64,000 bases of DNA, from positions 7,860,004-7,924,003 of the forward strand of contig CANTUZ010000001.1 of the NCBI GenBank assembly GCA_947846985.1, given 5' to 3'. Positions within the stretch are counted from its first letter, which is position 1, and each line of letters starts with the position of its first letter. This DNA is from Fratercula arctica. Lineage: Eukaryota; Chordata; Aves; Charadriiformes; Alcidae. Both the position numbers and the translations under genes were made by a program. The notes under the pieces are model-generated. The model was not told the DNA's origin. It ran no database searches and was given only the letters and a program-made list of their open reading frames with translations. Positions 13,660 through 24,659 of the stretch are shown in pieces.

Positions 13660-15600
13660 CAGAAGAAAACATTGCAAATGTTTTTATAAAGTACTTGCAC
13701 TCCGGCATCTAGACAAACAGCTTAATTTTGCATGGTTCAAAATAGATTCAGTCATCCGTCAACCTGTATCTTCCTGATTACTCTTATATTTGGAGTAATG
13801 AATGTGTGGTAAACTGTTCAGATAATGAAATGTCAACTTGTTGACCGGGGTATTCCGTAGTCTCTGTTGGCCTGTTGCCAGGCTTTTTTGTCCCAACCAT
13901 GAAGCCTGAAGGAAAACCTTGACTGCTGCTGGAAACTCTGTCCTAATGATATAGTGGGGGGCTTTGTATTGTATGTAAGCGTCCCTCCTGACCTAGCCCA
14001 GGGGAGGTCACTGCCACCAACTGTCTCCACTGCCACCAGTCTTACTACGCTGTCTGCTACCATTGCTGGTGCTGGCACCCAGATCAAGATGTTTCCAAAG
14101 CCCTGTCTTGTAAAATCTGGTTTGAGCACTGCACGTTACCTACGTGGTTTCGTTTTAGCCTTTCGTCATTTTCACATTCCTTTCCGAACGCCATTCAGAA
14201 GAAAGGGTGGGGTTCTGAAATTTGTTGGCACAGTCCTTGGTGTCTAATTTAACTTGTCTTTTAAGTGCGGTGCCGCTTAAGGATGGTAAATTGGTGGTCA
14301 GAGAATTTAATGATGGAATTGGTGTCCTACAGCTAGGCAACACAACTGGAAATCTAATCTAAAAGTTGGTGGGGTTGCGTGTAGGTTTTTTTTTTTTATT
14401 TTATTTTTGCTGTCCAAACAGAACTTAAGGAAGAAAAAATATACCTGGCAGTTTATTATCATTTTTAGAGGAATATGACTTTTTGAGTCATCTAAGTGAG
14501 TACAACTTTGCCTTATGTCTGCTTAAGTGTATTTTTCTGTTAATTCTTGATGGCATCTTATCTCATAAAAACTCCCCAAATCATTACAATATCATACTTC
14601 GAGCATGGCTGCATATATTGGAATTGGCAATATATTTACCATGCTGTCCAGCCCACGATGCAAAACCAGGGAGAGGGATTCATAAGTTGGTACAACGTGA
14701 TGTTTCTGTGGTGCTGGAGGTTACCTTTCTGACCATACTTACCATTTATTTGTCAGAGTCCTGTGATGTCTCCTTCTTTCTCCTCTGAGGGACACAGAAT
14801 ATTTTTAAATGTTATTTTTTGGCTGTCTACTTCTGTTACTCTCATGGTTAAGATTTCTGAAAGCGTTGATTTTCAGAACGTCTTATCAATATCTAAAATT
14901 TCACTGAATTTGTAAGCCAGGGGTTTAGATTATGACCCTTGTCCAAATCACTTGGTGAAATACCAGAAAGAGGAATCAGAAGTCTAATCTTATATTACAA
15001 AACATTTTTTTTTTAAATTATTATTTCCATAAATGGATAACGCAAGCTCTCAAGGCTACTTGTTTTACCTGAGGAATGCTGTGCTGCTTCTACAGATACA
15101 TTGAGTGGAGAGGGTAGGAGACACTTGACAAATACTCAACTTTAAAATACTCTCAGGTGAGGTTTAAATGAATCACAGGAGTGTTTTTCAGGTGTTCTTA
15201 CTCACCTTTAATTCATTCACAAATTTATACGCTAAGGTTTAATAAAAAAAGGGATACTTAAAGTACCTTAGGGTTCTTTTTTAACGAATGGGTTTCTCTT
15301 CTCTAGTATGTGACAGAACATTATCTAATCTAGAACGGGTTATCTAACCTAGAACAGATGAGCTTGGTTTAGGTGTTCAAAAGAGCTCAGATAGTCTTTG
15401 CCCAGATTGATTCCACAAATGCTTATTCCCAAATGCTGTTTTTGCTATTGAGAACAAGTGAAGAGGTAACCAATTGATGGGATTGGGCCAGGTGCCTCAA
15501 ATACAGCAGACGAGATACAGGTTGAACCCAGGGAGATGTGTGAACCGACCACATTTCCACTGGGAATGTGTGTGCTTAAAGGAATTTTTCCTTTTTACTG
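12700..15600. other. Noncoding sequence with an (aaaac)n microsatellite
   Basis: AT-rich DNA. A pentanucleotide (aaaac)n tract lies at about 13628-13661. A distinctly GC-richer segment at about 13840-14345 has open frames on both strands and sharp composition edges; it resembles a dispersed repeat or retrocopy, but I cannot classify it. Confidence 0.45.
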
Positions 15601-15608
15601 GTGTTCAG

Positions 15609-15714
15609 ATCTCTCCCTAACATCCTGCAATACATAGCTGGAAAGGAAAAGGTGGACAGACTTTGTTATGGTTTAGTGCTTGTGAGCGTTAGACTTGACA
15701 CGTGGTGGAGACTG
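15609..15714 (+). CDS. Candidate internal exon, unknown protein
   Basis: A pyrimidine-rich acceptor ('ggaatttttcctttttactg', then 'gtgttcag') precedes a 106-bp open segment ended by 'actg' and the donor 'gtaagc'. With one base completing a codon at the start, 35 codons follow without a stop, including 'ILQYIAGKEKVDRLC'. Codon use is plausible for a gene. The next exon-like segment (16864-16911) starts in the matching phase. I do not recognise the protein. A random open segment or a noncoding-RNA exon remains possible. Confidence 0.3.
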
Positions 15715-16767
15715 GTAAGCAGAAAATGCTGGTTTTTCCCTCCCACTCTATTGAACCCCCCTAAATCCTTTGTGCTCAGAGATGTTACTTTCTATAATAC
15801 CTTATGTACTTGCCTTTGCATTAAATAACCTGCGTTTTATGACAGAAACGTCACAAAAGGAGATTTACGTTGTAATTCTAACAGTATTCGCTGTCTCTAG
15901 ATAACTGGGAGGAAATTTCCGAATAACCTTGTGAAGAAACCTCACCTCCATCTGAAGGCTGCCTCGCTACAGCTGCCTTTTTGAGCTCAGAGCCTATTTC
16001 CCCACCTTGCCTTTTTACTCTATTCTTGTTTGTATCTAAGGGCTTCTTTAAGTGCTACTAATATAAATTTATTAAAGTGACACTCTGCTGCGCTAATGGT
16101 GAAAGTTAACTTTCACTGCTCCCTGAAGGGGAAAACATATCAGTAATTGAGGCGTTTCCCTCACTGTTCTGTGAACCTCGCGGTGGTGTATGAAAGATGT
16201 CTTGAATTATTCAGTGTTCCTTGTTAGTTATGTTTCTCCTTGGTTTCTCTGTGCGGCTGACGGCAATTGTGGAGGTGAGATTTTTTTATTGTGTGCATAG
16301 AGCCCAGATTTGTGAAAAATATCTCCCTTCTTTATTTTTGTTATGCCTAAGAGGTACCATTTAGTTGCTGATATTTTCTGTTTGTCCACCTTTTAGGATA
16401 TGAAATGTTTGGAAAACTTTAGAAGATGAATATTAGCTTGTTTGTTGAACTTCCTACACTGACAGAAAAAAACCTAAAGAACATTGAAATAATGCTGATG
16501 CTTGCAGTCCTTAGGTAATATAGTGCTGAGATCACAGAGAACACTAACAGGATAAGCATTCGCATTCTGCTTTATTTAAAATGACCTTTACGTGTAGGTA
16601 CACCTATTTCAGAAATTCTGCTCATTTACATTTCACACTTGAATGCACATCCATAAAGAACTTCTCAGAGAAGCAAAACACGTGTATGTACAAACCTGGA
16701 GTTTTTATTTAAAACTCTTCTCTAGTTACCAGGCTTCTCTTAGTTTGGTTAATCTGAAATCACTACC

Positions 16768-16791
16768 AAAAAAAAAAAAAAAAAAAAAAAA
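16768..16791. repeat. A24 homopolymer
   Basis: A run of 24 A directly upstream of the small exon-like segment at 16864. Confidence 0.9.
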
Positions 16792-16863
16792 GGAAATAGA
16801 AAAGGCATTTTAACTTAGTTAGTTAATCCCACAGATATGTGATATATTTACTTAATCCCTCAG

Positions 16864-16911
16864 CCACCTACCAGGAGGAGCACCAATTGCACCAGCGCAG
16901 ATGTGCTGCCT
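16864..16911 (+). CDS. Candidate 48-bp micro-exon
   Basis: An acceptor-like 'cttaatccctcag' is followed by 48 bp of open sequence, 16 codons in phase 0, and the strong donor 'gtaagtgctg'. Its entry phase matches the exit phase of 15609-15714. The encoded residues (beginning 'PPTRRSTNC') are unrecognised. With such a short length, an open frame is weak evidence; the donor is the main support. Confidence 0.2.
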
Positions 16912-17479
16912 GTAAGTGCTGTAGGACCAGCTGTAAGAACAGCTCGTTCTGCCATAGGAGCATTTCCTTATATAAATGTCGCGAAAGAGCCTGTCATTTC
17001 TGTGAATATGATCTAGTTAGATTTTTATTAGACCTGCAGCTTTGAATTCCCCATCCTGCGGGCTAATGAATTCTCTTTTTGACTTTAAATAGCTATGTAC
17101 TGTTTATATCGGAGATTACATTTAAAGTGTTATTTTCTAATATTGTCAGTCGGTACCAATCGCGCTAAGGTGAACAGCAATATGGTCTCAAATTGATACT
17201 GAGCAACAGGGAATGTACAATTACTTTTGAAATTATTTGTCGCCTTGCTTGCTGCTGATCTCATCACAGGTGGAGCGGATGTATTTTCCTGCTTCGTCAA
17301 GGAAGGGAGATGTGATCATATGCTTACGGACCTTAAAGTAAAGAACCATGAAGGAACATTTTGATCATCTTTCAAAAATGCAGAACACATCCCCCTGAAT
17401 ACTGAGACATTTTTCCCTTCTGCGTAGTTTTCTGAGCACCTGGAGGGCAAGGGCAGCTGCACTGGGCTAGTGATCCTAT

Positions 17480-18207
17480 CAATCCAGGCTGGGGGAGGAA
17501 GGGATTGAGAGCAGCCCTGCCAAGCAGGACTTGGGGGTACTGATGGATGAAAAGCTGGGCGTGAGCCGACAATGTGCGCTCGCAGCCCTAAAAGCCAACC
17601 GCATCCTGGGCTGCGTCGAAAGAAGCATGACCAGAAGGTGAGGGAGGTGATTCTGCCCCTCTGCTCTGGTGAGACTCCACCTGGAGTACTGCGTCCAGCT
17701 CTGGAGCCCTCAGCACAAGAAGGACATGGACCTGTTGGAGTGGGTCCAGAGGAGGCCACAAAGATGCTCAGAGGGCTGGAGACCCTCTGCTATGGGGTCA
17801 GGCTGAGAGAGCTGGGGTTGTTCAGCCTGGAGAAGAGAAGGCTCCGGGGAGACCTTATTGTGGCCTTCCAGTACCTAAAGGAGGCCTACAGGAAAGATGG
17901 GGACAGACTTTTTAGCAGGGCCTGCTGCAATAGGGCAAGGGGTAATGGTTTTAAACTAAAAGAGGGTAGATTCGGAGTAGATATAAGGAAGAAAATTTTT
18001 ACACTGAGGGTGGTGAAACACTGACCCAGGTTGCCCAGAGAGGTGGGAGGTGCCCCATCCCTGGAACTGTTCAAGGCCAGGTTGGATGGGGCTCTGAGCA
18101 ACCTGATCTAGTTGAAGATGTCCCTGCCCATGGGAGGGGGATTGGACTAGATGATCTTTAAAGGTCCCTTCCAACCCAAATTATTCTGTGATTATATAGT
18201 TCTATGG
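17480..18207 (+). mobile_element. CR1 LINE, 3' 0.7 kb, plus strand
   Basis: The text reads into the C-terminal part of CR1 ORF2: '[18 protein letters not shown]' encoded from about 17527, later '[17 protein letters not shown]' and 'GNGFKLKEGRFGVDIRKK'. The 3' region and terminus ('ttggactagatgatctttaa', 'aggtcccttccaaccc') then end in a degenerate 'attctgtgattatatag' repeat. At least two frameshifts break the ORF2 remnant, so it is nonfunctional. The 5' edge is uncertain by about 60 bp. Open frames called on the minus strand here are shadows. Confidence 0.93.
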
Positions 18208-18209
18208 TC

Positions 18210-18926
18210 CAGTGGAATACATGTCAGCGAAGGCCAAATTTTACCCTTAGATCTACCCTGGTATGTCCTTAGAAGACAAGAAATCATGCTGATCTGGAAG
18301 CTGAATGTTTCCCAGATGAGCAAAAAACACACTTTTGCCTTTTGGCAGACAAAAATATTTCTTTCGGTATAATTGAGCACATTCATCAGTTCATGCAAGA
18401 TTGTTATAATTGAAAGTCTTAATTCTAGCTTTGCAAGGTCACCTTGGTCCCTGCTGGAGAATTGCAATGAAAGCCAAGAGACTGAAACACTATTCCCAGA
18501 TTCTGCCACTGACCTGCTTTTGCAAATTGTCTCACTTTTTACTTTATTTCTCTTTTTAATATGTATGTGAATATTTTTACTGTACACTCTCTCGAAGGTA
18601 GGAATTCTTTGTTTTAATGTGCTATCTCCAGGTGTGGTTTGGACTCCTGTCCTCTCTAAAGCATCAAATGAGAATAAAAGGGAGAAGATTCAGAGGTGTG
18701 AAGAGCTGTTTGCATTTTATATTAATGGTTAATAGGAAAACTTTTGTTGTGAAACAGCCAAATGCATAAAATCCATCAATTTGGATAAAAGTCTCAGCTC
18801 TGGTTCAAAGACAAATTTTCCTGTAGTAAATGGTGTAAAGTAACTCCTCTGTTCCAGTATTAACGTTTTGTAATAGCTGACATTGAAAGTCTGATTTTAT
18901 TATTCTTTTTTAACCTTATATGGCAC

Positions 18927-18958
<32 letters not shown>

Positions 18959-21900
18959 ACATCTTGTCATTACAGGCTTTATTGCATTCGTAGTGAACTT
19001 TCTGCCCAGGTCATGGCTCCATCTAGAGCAATGATTTAGCTTTATTGACATGGTGATAATATGAAGTTGATGTGGAGAGCTGTAGATGTGCCACACTGGC
19101 TGATACTAGTGTTAATTGCTTAACTAATGCCCGACATGCAAGGTTGAGAGTGTCCCTCTAGACTTTGGGAGCTTACCAGAACAAATTCTGAATCAAACCC
19201 TTTCCGTTCTTGCATGGTAAAACAATTCATGATAGAAGAGACGGGGAGAAATTCAACGCTTGAAAAAATCCTTTGATATTTTTGTATAATCAAGCAGAAA
19301 AGGAACAGAGAGCTGTTGGGGCAAATGCTAATAGAAAACCAAACACATCTGCACGTATTTTTCAACCTAAGAAAATAAAAGTTGAAACTACCCTTTATCG
19401 AGAGAGATGTAAATGAAGTTCGGAATATAAATGCAGCTGTTCCATTGTATAAATGTCTCTACAACTCTGGCTATCATACTAATAACATTTTAATCTGCAA
19501 TCCTGATAAGAAAAGTAAAGGACAAACCGTTATTAAGGCTCATTCCATGTGAGTTGGCTGCATGGACTTTGTTCCGTGATTCACATCTCTCGTACATTCT
19601 GCTTTTTATTTACCAGGGAACTATCATGACTTCTTTTCCCTGTGGCAGTAGGGTTACAGCTTCTGCCTGACATTGGCATTTTAGATGTTTATCCTAGAGG
19701 AAAGATGTGTCCCAAAATGTTCCAGGATCGCAATTGCAACTAAATTCTGCCGGGCAGCTTTGCAGGAGCAAGGTGCCATTATTAAAAAGAAAAAAAGAAA
19801 AGAAAAAAAAAAAAGGGTCTCTGTAAATTAAAGGCTATTTTTATGAAAGTAGAAAGTAGTTCTCAAATACGTCTGTGTCTCAAAGTCCTGAGGCTGTAGA
19901 GAGCATACGACAACATAGTATTTCCATTCTATAATTGAAATGCAGGAGAATAAATTTTAAAAGAAATTATTACTTCCTTCCCCAGACTCTCCCATTTATT
20001 CATTTCTGAGAGACCCTGTTTCAAGCTGAAATTTTTGAATGAGATATCATTATGTAATCTCCCAACACAGGTTTGTACGCATTTTAGAGCAAGCGTGTTT
20101 GATTATGGATATTTATTTATTTATTTTTCCTCATTCCGCTTGCCTAAGAATAACTTGAAATCAGAAGAAATCAGAAGGCGGTTTGTGATTAAAATCTGTC
20201 GTCTTTTGTGAAGCACCTTGGTTTGAAGATACCCATCGTGATAATTAGCGTCATCTCAGTTTTGTAAAGCAACTGTGTTATCTGCAGCCCTCCTGCACTT
20301 TCCATTTTACTCTTACTCTTGCAGCTGTGGGAAGTAGAGGAACTCTGGCATCCCTCTCCAATTCCTACTTTTCCGATCTGGATTTATACGCGTGAACATA
20401 CTCCAAAACATACGTATATGATTGTCAGCACGTAGGTCGCTCAATACCTAAAATTAGCAAAAGGCTTTCAATTTTAATAATGTTACCATTTAAAGCACAA
20501 TCCCTTGTAAACACGTGAAGGAAGTAGTGCAGGAGGTGTAGGGTTTGAATACTTGGAGTTGGCATTTCATATCAGAAGTTCTGTGTAAGATTGCTTTGTT
20601 ACGAGACTGACGTACTTAGTAAATCGAAGGAACTGTTGAAGCGTGATTTGACACGAAGAGCAACGTGTTAATATTCTGATTTCACAACGCACAAAAATGT
20701 TAGTTATCAAAATGGTGTTGATTATATTTCACAGCTGCTTATGCTGATTCCAGTGAAAAGAGTTGTGGGAAATTATTCCAAAGGATAAAACTGGCTGCTT
20801 TAGTACCTTTTTAAATGTTTTAAACCATTACAAAAAAAAAAAGGGTTGTCAAGAATAAAAACACTTAGATGGTGAATAATTTGTGAATTGAATATAGATG
20901 GATTATTTAAGTTATATTGTAATACAGAGGCTTAAATATGACAGTGATGAACGCTATAATAATTTCTAAAAACTAATATCATACACTTGAAATAATAATG
21001 TAATTAAAATCTTGTGGGGAAGAAGCCATCAGTCATGTTGCTAGAGATAAAATTTGTGCGTTTGAAACCCTACGTTCTCTACTGAGATCTTCGTTTAGAT
21101 CGCAGGGAAGCATTGCGGGGGTCATGAAACCCCCATTTGGCTACTGATAATACGAGAATAATTTCTGGCTGCTTTCCAGAGAATTACAAGGATGACTCAA
21201 GGTTTGAGTAGCCTTCCCAGTGCCGTATCTGCTAAGCATTTTCATTTCATTACCATGGTGATACATAAATCCTGATGTGAAATAAAAATTGGTAAGTGTA
21301 TCAGCCAGGAAGCAGTTCACAGTGCCTATACTTCGGGGACTGGGGAAAACAAAAGAGCAACAATATTTTATGTCACTGGAGTATGAAAAATGTAGCTATT
21401 ATAAAAAGCACAATCTTAATTTTAGGTTGCACAGATAGTGTTCTTCGAAATAACAGTTGAGAAAGACCACTCCTTTTATGTGGTTCTTTATAATCTTTGA
21501 ATACTTAATATGAGGTTGTTTAAAAAGCATCTATGGGGTAAACTGGTGTATAGCATCCATGGCACAATTTGTAACTTGGTAGATCCAATTCTTCAATGAA
21601 ATTGTTAACAGATATAAAGAATTATTCATCTTGTACTCTTTAAATGTTGGAGGAACCTGCTAATGTGTAGCAGCATATTTGCTTCTGCCAGGTGTAACTG
21701 TATGCATGTAACGTGGCCGAAAATTAAAGACATTTAATCAGCAGAGTAGTTGATCTGTTGGCTCTTTTTTTTTTTTTTTTTCCTTTTCCTTCCATTAACC
21801 AGAAATCTCTAGTGACAGAGAATAATGGAAACTCTGTAATTACGAATTGAAACTGATAACAGCTCCAGTCACGTATTCAGGTAATGATCTTACCTAGAGG

Positions 21901-22495
21901 TTATCAATAATTTATGTGTTAAGGGAAAGGTAGTTAGTAGGTATGAATATATTTTAGGAATAATTAAGATATTATCGTATCTTCTCTTCAAGGTATAGAT
22001 AAAGTTGAAAAAGGATGTGTTCATGCTGGCAGGGTCAGGATGGAAGCATCCCATTCAAATTGTACCAATATTAAATTAAGATATGTTTTGAGGCAGCAGG
22101 AAAAGAAGGGGAACAAAATCTATTTCCCTCTTGGCTGTGATCACTGGCAAGATGAAACGGTGGGCAACGCTGGTGAAAGCCTACATGCGGGATATGCAGA
22201 GGCTCAGAAACAACTCTGAAAAAATAAGATCAACGTTCTAAAAATGTTATTGACTTCAGAAAACATTCCCTTTAATCCTCTGGAAGAGGAAGGGTAGAGT
22301 CTGAAAAGCGAAGACGGAAACTCCTGTCTGTGCTCTGAGGAAGGGAGAGCAGACGGACAAATTCGAAGAGCAGTCCTGTCCACCCTGCTACGTCAGGCTC
22401 TTCTGCCTTATTTTTGTTGGTGTCTGGTTTTTCTTGTCAAAGTAGGAAAAGAAGATGTCGGTTACACCCAGAATTAATTGCTTATATTTAAATTA
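18210..22495. other. AT-rich noncoding sequence
   Basis: No classified feature is seen except homopolymers (T24 at 18927-18950, A-rich at about 19785-19814, T18 near 21764) and one coding-like segment at about 22108-22241, described in the findings. The interval is repeat-poor compared with its surroundings, so it is a candidate region for conserved noncoding elements, but nothing in the sequence alone proves this. Confidence 0.45.
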
Positions 22496-22499
22496 ATTA

Positions 22500-22625
22500 T
22501 AAGAATAGCTATGCTGGGTTTGCCCAATGGGTCCATCTTGTTCAGTGTCCTGCCAAGGAGGTGGGACTTGCACCAGAACTGAGAACACGTGTGGTAGCAT
22601 TGTCCCAGTCTCCAGCTTTTCAGCT
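22500..22625 (+). mobile_element. Possible ancient retroelement fragment
   Basis: The stretch 'tatgctgggtttgcccaatg' followed by 'ggtccatcttgttcagtgtc' resembles an old sauropsid interspersed repeat with the pattern 'tgctgg.tcagaccaatggtccatctagt.cagtatcctg'. The recognition is from memory, and the match decays after about 22560. Orientation follows that pattern. Confidence 0.35.
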
Positions 22626-22639
22626 AAGAGAATTACTCT

Positions 22640-24220
22640 GGTTAAAAGGAATTATTTTACTAATTGTTTATTTAATTTTACTTCATTATTTTCCCTCTTT
22701 TTTAAATGATTTTATGTACTGCTATCTCTATATTAAGATTTCAGAGGATCATGCATAGAAGATCCCTTTTTATTCAGCTCTCCGATGGAATTTTTCACTT
22801 TATGCCTCTCTCTATTTTTTCTGTCTCTGCTTCCATTTTATTGATTACTTTTCTTCTAAATTAGGCAGACATTCGCATGCTTACCCTAGCTGGGTTTTAT
22901 TTACATTTCTTTGATCTTCAGGCTTTCTTGAAAAACTGGTGGGAACTGGTTTCCAGTTAGTGTTGGAAGGTGAATTTATTATTTTACTCATTAGACTCAA
23001 GAGGAGTTTCTCTTTTATCTCTCCCTTCCCCCCCCCCCCTTGTCTTTTCTTTGCTTATTTTCATTTCACTAGGCGTTCAAAATTTCTGGTGACATTAACC
23101 TGCATAAAAGTGATTTCTGTTACTAATATTTTAGCGTATTCTGCTTTAACAGGGACTCGGCAGCTCACTAAGGAATTTGTCGGTTCTTTTTGCTCCTTGC
23201 AAAAGCTTCTGGGCAAATGAATGTGTTTAACACAATTACGTGGCTGTAATACACAAGCAGACATAAACTGCTTAAGGGGTCTCAGAACATAATTGGCACG
23301 ATCTGGGTGTCTAGGCATCAGTCTCTCCTGCATTTTAGGTACCTTAGAGAATCGGAGACATCTGCACGAAGTGGCAGATATGACACGGGACCTTTAGAAA
23401 TCTGACCTTTTCTGGAGTGGCAGCTCCAGGCTTGGCAGGATACCCTGGGGCACCTAAAATGTTACTAGTTTCATACGCGTAGTCAGCTGAATTCCACCCC
23501 AGATCTTTTATTTCATGTTCTTAACACATGCTCTAACACTTTGATGTACACTCTTACTCATCTGCAGTTTACAGTGCTCTGCGCCAAAACCCTAGATTTT
23601 GGGAAATACTCTCTTGTGTTTTGCCAGTATCTCCCAACACACCTCGGAGCTGGGGTTATATTGAAAGGTCCTCTTTGCTTTAAGTGTGATTTTTGCAGCC
23701 TCTGTGGTATGTATACGTTGTCTCAACCATTGGCAGGGAAGAGACGTGATACTGCAATCTTTCTTAAAAAAAAAAAAAAAAAAATCATTAATAGTAATTT
23801 GACTGTTTTCAAATTCCTGTTGTGTATACAGTGTTAGGCATATTGAACGTCAGTGGCTTTCTGGCTTACCGGCTAATTAGGAAATTAAATAGTGACACCT
23901 ATTTTGGAAAATGAGTGAGATTGTAGTATCTGTGTTGCTTTTATAGCGTGTGAGTGTGTGGTAGTGAGTGGTGTAGTTTCTTATTTGTATTATTACATGT
24001 TTAGGCATCAATGAATTTATATGCAAAATTTGAAAGATTCATTCCACATAACTAATGGCATAATTTTTCTTTTTTTCGTTTCCATATTAAGGGAAGTTCT
24101 TCAAACCTTCTCTGAGCTGTTCAGCACCAAAGCCAGAGACTAAAAATCCTTTATTTCCTATATTCCCTGAAGAAGATAAGTCACTAGTAAATAGAAATTA
24201 AAGGATATCGTAGGAATAAC
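22640..24220. other. Noncoding sequence
   Basis: AT-rich DNA with a C10 run at about 23029-23038 and an A19 run near 23766-23784. No gene or classified repeat is recognised. Confidence 0.45.
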
Positions 24221-24224
24221 AAAA

Positions 24225-24650
24225 AAGATCACTTAAACCATCCCCCTGGTTCAAGACAAGATGAGCTATTCTTGACAGGTGTGTTTCTAATAGCCTCTGA
24301 AAATTCAACGTTTTGCTATGATCATCTCAGGCAATCTACTCCAGCACACCTTGTATTTATGAAAGTTTCCTTTCCAAATATTTATTGAAATTTAAGCACT
24401 TTTTACCTTCTTGTATTAATAAATACATAGTTCCTTCTTATTGCAGCAATCTCTCTCTTGTGACTAGAGTGACTAGTGTGCCTCTTTATGACTCCTTCCC
24501 TCACTAGACCAAATAAATCCTTTTTTCCCCCATATATTATATTTTCAAGATCTCTGGTCTTCCTTTTGTGTCTCTTCTGGACTCTAAGTAGTCACTTGGC
24601 AGTTTTCTTGGAGTTTTCAACTGAAAACTCAGTTTGTAGCTTAAGTAGTT
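24225..24650 (-). mobile_element. Ancient CR1 LINE 3' region, minus strand
   Basis: Several spaced motifs fit the complement of an old sauropsid CR1 3' region: 'ggcaatctactccagcacac', 'gaaagtttcctttccaaata', the block around 'caagatctctggtcttcctt', and 'tctcttctggactctaa'. Their order is correct for a minus-strand copy, but the sequence between them is heavily eroded, indicating a very old insertion. Edges are approximate. Confidence 0.5.
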
Positions 24651-24659
24651 CGAGCTGAG

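Noticed and set aside
17316..18174. Frames of 147 and 150 codons on opposite strands
   Set aside because: They are the CR1 ORF2 tail and its shadows, broken by frameshifts.
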